The notes beneath the pieces are model-generated. The model ran no database searches. It was given only the letters and a program-made list of their open reading frames with translations, and was not told where the DNA came from. The translations under genes were made by a program, and so were the position numbers. 64,000 bases of DNA from the NCBI GenBank assembly GCA_020726505.1, contig JAHLEZ010000028.1:62001-126000 (forward strand), written 5' to 3'. Below, in pieces: positions 23,784-33,294 of this stretch. The stretch's first letter is position 1, and every line of letters begins with the position of its first letter. Source of the DNA: Leptodontidium sp. MPI-SDFR-AT-0119. Taxonomy: Eukaryota > Ascomycota > Leotiomycetes > Helotiales > Leptodontidiaceae.

Positions 23784-25100
23784 CTACCACGATGGGCAGT
23801 TTCTTTTAATTGAAATGCAATCGAATACCTCATCTAGTGTATCTAGCTGCATGCTGTCTTGCAAGAAAATTTTGATGGCTCGGATTTGAAAACCAACTTC
23901 CGTATTTTCTTGCACCCAAAAGACTAAGATGTGTCCGGCGTCGCCACTTGATTTGTACAAATTCCTGAAGCAGATCACGAGTCTTTTGCCAATTTCGTGC
24001 AACAAACTGATACTGACCTTTGCACCCCGGCGCAACTCTATGGCGTTGGCTGTCACAATCAGATCCCGTAGTTTGGGACGACCATAGTCTATTGTCGTTC
24101 TCAATCCCTCTGACTTGAGGATGTATTCCGAGAAACTTCCTCCCAGGGAGTACTTCATATTCGAAACGGTGGCCTCCCCAATCGTGGTGCGTTTAAATAT
24201 CATGCCTTCGAGACAAGTAGCGAGTGACATGCGGAACATGCCGCCCCCGACCCCAATAAAAATTTTGTAACGCGATTCAAAAATATCTTGAGAGTCTGCC
24301 AGATCGAACATCGTGTCAGTCGAATAGGTTGTACCTTCGAAGGTGATTTGGGGATATTCCACAACATGACATTGTTGAGATGAGTGGCCCTGCAGCAGCG
24401 GAGTATCCCTTCTGACACCAAATGAACCCCGATGTGGTAAAGAATGCCCATTTTCTTGCTTAACAGATGGTATGAGCAGACGTTTAACAAACACACTGCA
24501 TAGTTATCAGCTCACTCAACTCATGAAAGAATTGCGCAGTTCTCGATTCTTACCCTGGGGTTACCATCGAGTGCCACTGGTCCCCCCACTTGTCCTTCAT
24601 CCAACCCATGACGCAGTCTCGAGCCAAAATCATCCTCTCTTCCAATCCCTGCAGTGCTGTCTTCAGTTCCTGGTCGCATTCAAGTCCTAGCGGATCGACA
24701 AGCTCGCCATCAACACGCGTATAAGTTGTTGTATATTTCTCATTCAGTCGTTCTCGGTTTACGATGCGGCACTCGAGCACTTCCAAGAGCGGATGGATAG
24801 CGGAGTAAATAAGAATGTGCGAGTCATAGCGACCAAGGTAATACCGAGAAAGGCCAGCAACGTCAGGCTGTTGTGACTCGGCCTTGCCCATATGCTCGAT
24901 AGCATATGCAAGACGTATCAGATCCATAGCAAGAGACTTGAGCCTTGATGCATAACCTTCAAGATACTTCCTCTGGACAGGGAATGTTTAGCAACCTTGA
25001 GAAGGCGGCACGAGACGTCCCACGCCATATAAGCTAGAGCGAGGTCACGACATAGCAAGCTCAGCTCCATCGATGTTCTAGGAGGCTGGATACCATCCAT
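23784..25100 (-). CDS. Hypothetical protein, unrecognised family
   Basis: A protein of about 420 residues. The ATG at 25100 starts MDGIQPPRTSMELSLLCRDL. A long exon runs from about 24960 to 24554 (KYLEGYASRLKSLAMDLIRL onward), then a GTAAGA...GCAG intron (24553-24496), and the last exon is 24495-23784, ending NCPSW. Joining the first segment to the second requires a frame change near 24960-24990. A branch-like GCTAAAC and CCAG acceptor are there, but the donor is weak, so this is either a noncanonical intron or a frameshift. No signal peptide or membrane segment is clear; the centre is rich in Arg, Leu and Glu. Function unknown. Confidence 0.55.
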
Positions 25101-25573
25101 GTTCCTTTTGCTGATTGAGGTTACAGCTGGTTGATTGATAAGTCGGGTTGGAGGAGAGATTGGTGGTCTGGAGATGGGAAGGGAGCGAGGTGAGTTGAAT
25201 AGATACTAATCGCACTTCAAGTGAAGTTTGAAGCTTCGAGGCTGTAAGCTGCGCAACATCCTGAGGCCGTCCGCGCTAGGACGGAATGGGAGTCTTGAGG
25301 CCGCCTGTTGTCTCCTTGACAACAATTGGCTGGATGGACCAAACAGGGCGGAATGAAGCCCCGCGTTGAGCAGGCAGGTGGCCCCAAAGCCATACATAAA
25401 AGACACAGACCTCGCTCAATTTTGTAACTCCAAAGCACTACATTGCGTCCGCCGTTGGGCAGCTGCTGCCTCTTTGGCCCAACACTCCCATCCTTTCTCC
25501 TCGAAATATCGCGCGAGCGGGTTCGCACTAGCCCGCAAGCTGCGACATCAACAGTTATGACGGTCAACGAATA
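25101..25573. promoter_or_regulatory. Divergent promoter interval with a 5-codon uORF
   Basis: Separates the minus-strand hypothetical gene from the plus-strand zinc-finger gene. ATG ACG GTC AAC GAA TAG at 25557-25574 is a short upstream ORF in a different frame from the zinc-finger ORF, overlapping its first open codons. Confidence 0.45.
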
Positions 25574-26779
25574 GTGAACGGTGGCATTCCTACTGACCTT
25601 TCTGGCTTTTCCTATGGCTTCTTTGACGATTTCAATGACGATTTTTGCCGCGAATTCTTTCCCGAGCTTGTTACCCACAATGGCCTGCAACCACATCTGC
25701 TTCCAGCATCTTCTGTCAAAATACCATCGTCGGACCCCCCGGGTCTGATTGACCCCGCCTGGTTGTTGGACCTAGATCATTTACCTAACTCTTCATGCCC
25801 TATCTCAAGCATCAACGGGGGTGTATGTCTGGAAAATGGCTGGAACGACAGCACAGTCCGTCACAGCATGCACCCTCCCAACAATCAGTTGTTCTTCAAC
25901 ATTGAAAAGTCTTCAATTTACAACTCGTCGGAGATCGATCTGTACTTGCCAACGTCCCGTCTTAATTCTCAGATTGGTCTTGGGGATCCTGCTCTGTACT
26001 TTGCCTTGCCACATGTGGCCAACGATGCATATCCACAAAGCCTCATCACGTCTACGCCACACGTAACACCTTCTGTCCAGGTTCGCAATACGCCGCATGA
26101 TCAGCAACAGTCTTTTGGCATGTTTCAAACCCAACTGCATACCCATAATCAGCGATACGATATCGCTCAGGTCACGGCTCCAACAAGAGCAGAGGCTGGA
26201 AACCTGCAAGATATTGCAAGCTGTCAAACAGCTTCCCAGTATTCGAGCGGAGGTGGCTGCCACCGATGTCACTGGGCACAATGCAAAGAGACATTCCAAA
26301 CGGCCGCTCGTCTTCAGTAAGTCAAGCAAGGCTCCTCAACTACTACTCGCATAACATGCTAATTACCTGGTAGAACTCACGTAAAGTCGCACACGAAGCC
26401 CTTGAAAAACGTCTATATATGCCTTTGGAGAGGCTGTTCGAAGCGCCACCAAGCTGTATTCCACCTGAAGTAGGCTCCCCACGTTTCTCGTTGTAACTTC
26501 AGGGCTAACATATTCAGCAAGCACCTGCAAGCCCACACGAGGCCCTATGCCTGCGCATACCCAGGCTGCACGCATCATTCAGCAACCTCTCGGGACCACC
26601 AACGACACAACAAGACGCATGGAATGGCCACCGGCGACTTCATTTACTACTGTCCTATCGCCAATTGCGAACACAGCGTCAGCCAAGTCCAGAGTCCATT
26701 CAAACGTCTCGATCACGCGAAACGGCATATTCATGGCAAACACGGCCAGGCCCTCAACCCCATCATCCAGCAAATCTAG
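25574..26779 (+). CDS. C2H2 zinc-finger protein, probable transcription factor
   Basis: Three exons end at 26779: up to 26316, 26374-26469, 26518-26779. The C-terminal third has C2H2-type fingers: CHRCHWAQCKETFQTAARLQ continuing to THVKSHT across intron 1; CLWRGCSKRHQAVFHL continuing to NKHLQAH across intron 2; CAYPGCTHHSATSRDHQRHNKTH; and CPIANCEHSVSQ with HAKRHIHGKHG. The N-terminal region is acidic and aromatic (GFFDDFNDDFCREFF), like an activation domain. The start is unresolved: the frame is open back to 25532 but has no ATG until 25868, so an upstream exon or the shorter form is needed. DNA binding and nuclear location are inferred from the fingers. Confidence 0.8.
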
Positions 26780-27566
26780 GTCAGAAGTAAGACAGCAAAA
26801 GTCACACACTCATTTAATCGTCACAATCAACCCGCCATAAGCCAGCGGAATCTTTCTCGTCCAGTCAGAAAAGTAGGAATGCCATTGGGTTTGTGTACAA
26901 TTCCTGGTGGGTACAGGTGAAAGCAGGTTGACTCTAGTGATTGAATTAAAATCTCGATCATTTAGAGCCTCAACTTTGATGAGCGTAATCGCTGTCAGAT
27001 CTGTTTGGATTGCTTTTCAAGCTTGCCCCTCTTGGGTTGTGACAGCCATTCAATTATTCTAGTGGAGGATACAGCAAGTCTCCTTTGTTGCTTAAGTTTC
27101 TCTGGGATCCTGGGTCAAATTTTTTCTTTGCAATTGGCGGTTTGTTGGAGAGACGTTAAACTCGACAGTGTCATGCCATAACCTTTCTTTTCCCTGCTTC
27201 GTATCTGGATATTCTGTTTTAGGTTTATGTGTGGTATGAATACGAAGAAGATTTCCTAATTTACATCCACTATATTTGATTCACGTGAGCCAGACGGCAT
27301 CCCGAGGTACCTAGCAAAGGATGATCTAGTGAGGTTTCTGTCTTAAAAGTTTCTCTCTAATTTGAAGGTACTGGGTTTTTCAAAATCCAGATTTGTGGGA
27401 TGGAGATCCTCGTGAGTCTAAGCTGCATGGAACTCCCGAGAAAGTTGATGTTCAAATTCTGTCAAACAAACAAAGCTAAGTTGCCTGAAACCAATGACTT
27501 CCACCCTATAATTCCGCGACCAGGAAGATCTCAGAATTTCGAACCAGTAGACAAACCCACGTAGGG
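26780..27566. other. Intergenic
   Basis: Downstream of the zinc-finger gene. No coding region, RNA gene or structured repeat was supported. Confidence 0.5.
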
Positions 27567-27751
27567 TATCTAATTTTTATAACAAGCCCGCGAAATAACC
27601 CCTCAATTCAGGCGTTGACATCAACTCCCATCTCGCTTAACCCAACCGCGCCTCCATCTCTCACCTCCCACATCACCACCACCCCCCATCCATCCATTCC
27701 CACAAACAGCTACCGAAACCCGCCCAGCCATCCAATAAACAGCCAGCTCTA
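27567..27751 (+). repeat. Duplicated block, copy A
   Basis: About 185 bp that recurs at 32068-32222 in the same orientation. Shared landmarks are GCGAAATAACCCCTCAATTC, TTGACATCAACTCC, CACCTCCCACATCAC, TTCCCACAAACAGCT and CGCCCAGCCATC. Copy A carries about 25 extra bases after CATCTC. It is not followed by a homologue of the secreted gene found after copy B. Confidence 0.9.
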
Positions 27752-27979
27752 CATAAGGCCTCCGTTTCCCCTCATGCCCTGTACTCTCTGCAGTCCGCAT
27801 CCCGAAGTCAGATTTCACAGCTCTCTACCCGCCTTTGCTCTATTCTCGAAATGGCCGCCCTGAAAATCATTGAATAGCTAGACCGACGAACGGTAGGATT
27901 CAGAAGCCCTCTCCCAAATACATTGCCAAACAATTAAGCTGTCCTGAAACCAACTTGCAGCCCCCCGAGAAGTACCCCC

Positions 27980-28157
27980 CGCTTCTAAAGTCACTTCTCC
28001 AACAGAACTTGAAGTCTGCCCAGTGGTTACTGATGTTGACCAGGACTGGGACGTCCGTGAGATCATTGGTAAAGAGGACCTAGGATCAAAGACCAGGCAG
28101 AAAGTGAGTGGCCAGCAAGGGAAGAAGCCTCGAGGCCGGCCGCGGAAGCAAACGTAA
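27980..28157 (+). pseudogene. Coding remnant with AT-hook-like end
   Basis: An open stretch ends at TAA 28155-28157. It contains VDQDWDVREIIGKEDLG, loosely like the start of a chromodomain, and RGRPRKQ, an AT-hook core, at its very end. There is no ATG. This combination occurs in transposon-derived and chromatin proteins, so a mobile-element remnant is likely but unproven. Confidence 0.3.
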
Positions 28158-29680
28158 AGCAGAAGAGTCATTAGCACATTTTTCGCAGAAAAACATCTTG
28201 TCAGTTAGCCAATAATTCAATGTCTGTCGACAATCTTACTATATGACATAGTCTTGACCCCCTGCAGGAGTCCGGATTTCCCCCTAATTCAGTGGTGTGA
28301 GCGTTGCCAGAAGCTCGGATACACGATTCAGGCTTTCGCCCCGCTTTGAAGGCACTGTTGTTTGCTAATAATTTGTCTGAAAATGAGCTTCAAGGGCGGT
28401 TCCGGACGATGAGGTATGACTCTGTTAACCCCCGCGCTTGTGTAACATATCTTGGAAGCTCATGGAATACTTCGCCAGGGGCACTAACATATGAGGCTGC
28501 CTTCTCGAAGCTTGACAGTCTGGAATTTCTTCACAAACTCGTAGCAAGAAGAACTGAGTATGTGATACATGTTCAAGATGCTTTCTAACATCTTTCTGCT
28601 GGACAAAAATGGTTGGGAACGGCGTAGAGAAGAATTATCGGTTTGGCTGTTTGGCGCACGAGAGGGAGCCATCTGAAGGTTTGCTCGTTGATTTCACTAT
28701 ATCGTGGGAAGGCAAAGACTTTCTTGTAATTGTATTGTGGTATTGATGACAGGCAACCTTCCTGTCTTTCAGACGAGAGATGGCTGAATAGGAGGAAGTG
28801 AATGCATCGCCGACCAGCGAATCAAGCTCACCACGTCACTGGGTGGACCCAGCACAGGACAAGATCAATGCTCAAGAATAAACCGAGACTATAAGCAACA
28901 GACCAGAAGAGCTGCAGGATGAAGATACAACTTTGAAGAAGATGAGGGAGGAGGGTGATTGCTCATGATTGAGGTACACTATACCAAGCTTCGGAGCGGT
29001 TTTCGGCTTCCAAAGCCTTCTTATCAAGATAGAGTCGCAAGGTATGTTTATATATACAGCCGACAAAAGACAGTCTATACTTTCTAAAAGCAAGGACATC
29101 ACCGTGTTGCAAGCAATTTTATTAGACACTACTGATAGATGTCTTAGTCCCACGTGGCTCATTGCGAATCCTCTGACTCTTTTTCCCGCACGATTTGCGC
29201 TACGTTCGAGACGAGCAGTGACAGATCCGCTGTATCATTTTTTCCCTCCGGCCAACCCCCTCTGGATCAGATTTATCTACCTATGACCTCCCGCAAAGAA
29301 CTGCTGAATTGTGCCTGTGTTTTTGGCTTGTTCACGTTCCAACGGCTGTCACTTTATTATGCATGGGACTTTGAGATTTTGGGGATGAATATTACAGGTA
29401 GAGATTCTCAGAGCCGGCCTTGCAGCCGTTATAGGAAGATGATTATTCATTACAAGCATTCTTCTGAAACTATTCATACATTGAATAATACCAAATTAAA
29501 AGGAGTTCTCCGCGATCTTTATCCTGTACTAAGAAACCAGAAAAAACCAAAAAACGCCCATCCAGCCTCCCAGAACCTAAAGAAGACACTTGATTTCCTT
29601 CAGCTACCCGACTCTTCTCTCCCCGTCTCCTCCGCTCCTAATACCCCTCATCCCCATATCTATCATCGTCTACTGCTTCT
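28158..29680. other. Accessory region without a supported gene
   Basis: Open frames at 28304-28588 and 29154-29780 begin at TTG or ATG but show no domain; the second overlaps the 3' end of the APH-like gene. This is probably decayed or noncoding DNA inside the island bounded by the duplicated blocks. Confidence 0.4.
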
Positions 29681-31350
29681 CTATCCAATTTCCCAACGAC
29701 GCTTCCAATTGTTCCAGACTGTTGTAGCTCCTGCTCTTAACTCTGCAACTCGTAGGCTAAGCCAAGCGGCCACCTTATAAAACAACTCTTCATCGTTTCT
29801 CATCTCGCCTATCGATGACGATGAACAAGGATGGCCGAGCTCTTTCAAAGTGTTAGCAATGAATTCCTCCTTCGTCATCTTCCCACTATCTACTAGCGCT
29901 TTTTCCTCCTCTATCCTCTCTAAAGCTTCGTCATATTTATCTAACTCTTTCACTTTCAATGCTCCAAATGCCTTAAGCACTTCTACATCCTCAATCTCCT
30001 TCTCGCGCTTTGCCCACTCATTAGCCCCAATATGTTGGCGCAACTGTGTAAAAGGAAAGCTGCGATGATTATTAAAGCCGGACGAGAGGAGCACATGTAA
30101 CCACATAGCCCCGGAAGCTTGTGACCACTTAACGAGACTAGAGAGCTCTTTCTCTTCGTGCCCCGGCATCTCTTTTTCTTCCTCCTCCAAGATACGTATA
30201 AAGATCTCTAGGTACTTGAAGTACCGGGCAGCAATCTTAGGCGGCTCGTCGTCCAAGTAGTCCCACGCGCTATTAACAGGTCTGTCTTGAAGAAGCCACC
30301 ACGGTGCTGAGCCAAATAGCTGGGCGGGTCCGATATAAGACCACTCAAGATCCACTACTCCTACTCCGGTGAGATCTTCCTTGCCTCGGACAATCAGATT
30401 CGCCAGGCCAAGATCATCGCAAATTAGCTTAAACTTGCAACGGTCATACTTCGGGTTTACTAAGTCAGGGATAAGCGCTTGTAGGACCTTAAACGCCGAA
30501 TATTTGTTCTGAGCATCAAATGAACCAACAATTGAGTTTGGCTGGCGTATGAGCTGCTCCCAATCTTGCCCAACGACATATTGAAAGCAATCGGCCGTTG
30601 TCGTAAATCCCTGGCTTCGGTCACCTAAGATCGTTTGCTTAGTCAACGTACTCAATCGAGTGAAAGGAGAGAAGAAGGGAAGTACCAGGCCGTACCAAAG
30701 GTACCAACCCCTCCATTTTGCAGAATGCTATGTGCCTTGAATGTGAGCGGCCGTGTCGACATGGGGCCTTTAGTAGCCATCGGCGATGGCAAGCTACCAA
30801 TTCTGTCGAAATCGAGCTCAAAGAGTTGAAGCAGGAAATTTGCCAATTGCCGGTAAATCACTTCAATATCACTGTCGCTGATGTCCTCTCGTATAAGTCT
30901 GGTGGGGCGCTCAGCGTTAGGAACCTCGAGAAGGTCGCTCAGGCTCACACCGCTAATGAAGTCCATCATAATAAATGGACCTAGACCAAGTATATTACTG
31001 GCAGCGAGACCCCACGCCTGAACTCTCGGGACGGGAATAGTAGTCCTGTCGTGAATGATACTTAAGGCCGTTACCTCTATGGCAACCTTTTCATCGGTGT
31101 AATCATCGCAGACCATCCCAACACGGGGAAAACGAACCATCCAGGCAGTATTATCGCTAAATACCATCTTCACGCCGGCGTTAAATGCACCATAGTGAAA
31201 GGTACCGTCAAGTTGACACGAAAGTTTGAGGGGATGGAACGTCGACACCCACTGGCAAAGACGGCCCGTTCTATAGGTCTCGTTCACCTTGTCGACCCAA
31301 AGTTCGCCCTGCGCCTAGTGGATAATATCAAGAAGCGCGTTGGTGTCCAT
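29681..31350 (-). CDS. Aminoglycoside phosphotransferase (APH)-family protein, possibly broken
   Basis: Kinase-fold protein of the large fungal APH family; the substrate is unknown and antibiotic resistance is not implied. The coding frame begins at ATG 31350, but codon 12 is TAG (31317-31315). The same frame then continues with GELWVDKVNETYRTGRLCQW into the N-lobe and stays open to about 30670. One intron, with its acceptor at 30638, leads to the last exon, 30637-29681. Kinase landmarks are the catalytic loop ICDDLGLANLIV (the usual His replaced by Cys) and the metal site VVDLEWSYIG. The tail is acidic with helical Lys/Glu runs. Unless the stop is spliced out or bypassed, initiation would have to occur at a later in-frame ATG, losing the first N-lobe strand. 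It lies between the two duplicated blocks. Confidence 0.7.
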
Positions 31351-31483
31351 AACATTAGAGAAAGCTTCGATGGTTGTGGTCGAGCATGTAGAAAACTACG
31401 ACTTTGAACGAGGGCTGAGCCTCGTTTTATGGTTACTGGTGCACGGGCTTTGAACTCAGTTCATGTAGTTAGACCAGCACGAT

Positions 31484-31690
31484 CTACTTCATCGACGTGA
31501 ACGGTTTCGTGGCCCAGTAACAAACATTGCGAATGTCTAGCAGAATTCGCGTTGGTAGTTCATGCTGAGTACGTGCCAGTACGTGGACATGGTTCCCTGC
31601 TTCTTTATATACGAATTTTTTGTTTTCCTTTGCCAGACAAGGAACAGTTTTAAAATCTCCCGCGGTTACAGCTTCAAGAGCAGCCACCGG
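31484..31690 (-). pseudogene. Possible transposase-type helix-turn-helix remnant
   Basis: An open stretch with ALEAVTAGDFKTVPCLAKEN resembles the Psq-type helix-turn-helix at the N-terminus of pogo/Tigger-like transposases. There is no ATG and no downstream DDE domain. Weak similarity by eye only. Confidence 0.25.
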
Positions 31691-31767
31691 ATCTCCCTTC
31701 CTTGTTCTCTTATAATACCTAAAGTGTCCCTATTAACAAGTATATAATATTAAGCAACAATTGCGAC

Positions 31768-32004
31768 CTATAGTTTCCACTTCTGTTCTTCTCTTTTCAT
31801 CATTTCTTTTGTTAAGTCACAGGGGTTTACTAAATTTAGGCCCGCGGCTACGAACTCGGCCCTAATCTTCTGATAATGCTCGGCTTCTAAATCAAGGCTA
31901 CTGTTGGAGCTGTAGCCAGAGTCTGACCCAGAGCCAGATCCAGAGTCAGAATCAGAGTTCGCGCTGGAGTCGTTAGCATTAGATACAAGAAACCTCTGCC
32001 CTTT
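31768..32004 (-). pseudogene. Acidic Ser/Asp-rich coding remnant
   Basis: A 78-codon open stretch without ATG. A SDSDSGSGSGSDSGYSS run precedes HYQKIRAEFVAAGLNLVNPCD and KEMMKREEQKWKL, then TAG at 31770-31768. Composition looks coding, but the family is unknown. It is close to the helix-turn-helix remnant and copy B of the duplicated block. Confidence 0.3.
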
Positions 32005-32067
32005 TTAGGCCGGCAATTTAACTGCATAAAGATTCTCAGCTCAGCAAGTATACAAATCCTAATAATA

Positions 32068-32222
32068 TATCTACTTTTTATAACAAGCTCGCGAAATAAC
32101 CCCTCAATTCAGGTGTTGACATCAACTCCATCTCACCTCCCACATCACAACAACCGTCCTATCCACCTATTCCCACAAACAGCTGCCGAAATCCGCCCAG
32201 CCATCTAATAAAGAGCCAGCTC
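32068..32222 (+). repeat. Duplicated block, copy B
   Basis: Second copy of the block at 27567-27751, same orientation, about 240 bp upstream of the secreted NTF2-like gene. Relative to copy A it lacks about 25 bases and has several T-for-C differences (GCTCGC for GCCCGC, GGTGTT for GGCGTT, AAATCCG for AAACCCG, CATCTAAT for CATCCAAT). Confidence 0.9.
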
Positions 32223-32463
32223 ACACACCCCTATCCCTTGATTGAAATCCAAGCGAAACTCATCTAATCAATTCACCAGCACGAAAAGCCAGCAGCAGGG
32301 TGCGGGGTACCAAGATCGTGCTTTGGCTAATATCCTCAAAACTCTATCCGGGGACGACCTATATATCTCGCCGTGTACTCCGCAAACATGAATCATTGTG
32401 GCGCCAAACACCAAATCAACCTCCCAACATTCCATTCCATCTCTCACAATCCCACCATCAACC

Positions 32464-33294
32464 ATGCGTCTCCTCCTCCTCTCCGCAGTCCTCTCATCTC
32501 CCCTTACTATATTCGCCTATCCCAACCCCACCCAAGAATCCAACCTAGATACCTACTACGACGCCATCAACAAGCGCGAGAACCTCTGCAATCTAAAATC
32601 GCCGCCCGTGATCTGCCAGCCAAACTCCTCCGTCACGTTCGCGGAGACAGCGCAGCGGGCCTATAATTTCTATCGCGCGTTCGTGGTGGATGGGGATCCC
32701 AAGACGATGTTCTCGCTGATTGATAATGTCTATCAGGTACGTGCTTCCCCTCTTCTCTTCAACGATCTGTACTATTGAAACTGTTTTGCACTGCATCTTC
32801 AACTTCATCTTCAACTTCATCTTCAACTTCATCTTCAACTTCATCTTCAACTTCAAGTTGAATTTGAATTTGAATTTTGGATTGGAGTTCTGAGGAATGA
32901 TGAGACTGATATATGCCGTTCTTTCCAGCAACACCACCCAGGCTACGCCTCCGGCCCCCAAGCCATCTGGAGCCTCTTCTGCAACGGCAACAAGATCGGC
33001 ACCGAGAAGAACACGGCCTGGTGTTTCGACGCTAGCACCAACATGTCGTACGCGCAGTACTCGACTACAGACCGCTGGCGCTGGGTTGGTGGGTGTGTGC
33101 ATGAGCATGTAAGTTGGCCCCCCCTCTAGCCCTCTAGCGTATGTTTTTGTTGCAATTTGGACATTTTGGATGGATGGGGGTTTTTGTTTTTGGGTGAGTG
33201 GGGGGCTGATGATACGTGATACTTTTAGTGGGATCAGGGAGAGAAGATCCCGTCGAAGGATAAGTGCTATGTTTTGAATGCGATTGCGACGTAA
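32464..33294 (+). CDS. Small secreted NTF2/SnoaL-like protein
   Basis: Three exons, 32464-32736, 32929-33108 and 33229-33294, give 172 residues. An N-terminal signal peptide (MRLLLLSAVLSSPLTIFA) is followed by a SnoaL-like fold candidate: AQRAYNFYRAFVVDGDPKTM, then QHHPGYASGPQAIWSLFC, then WRWVGGCVHEHWDQGEKIP. The YxQHxP arrangement is typical of SnoaL-like proteins. Six or more cysteines (NLC, VIC, LFC, WCF, GGC, KCY) suggest a disulfide-stabilised secreted protein. Substrate and role are unknown; small secreted proteins of pathogens or saprotrophs can be effectors, but that is inference. The first intron holds a minisatellite, and the promoter carries copy B of the duplicated block. Confidence 0.8.
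32794..32853 (+). repeat. Five perfect 12-bp tandem units
   Basis: CATCTTCAACTT is repeated exactly five times inside intron 1 of the secreted NTF2-like gene, then runs into the palindrome CAACTTCAAGTTG and TTTGAA-type sequence of opposite polarity. Copy number is likely to vary between strains. Confidence 0.92.

Noticed and set aside
29154..29780. 208-codon plus-strand frame
   Set aside because: Low-quality composition, overlaps the antisense end of the APH-like gene, no domain or intron evidence.
32593..33108. 171-codon minus-strand frame with repeated MKLK
   Set aside because: Produced by the intronic 12-bp minisatellite plus the antisense of two exons of the secreted protein gene.
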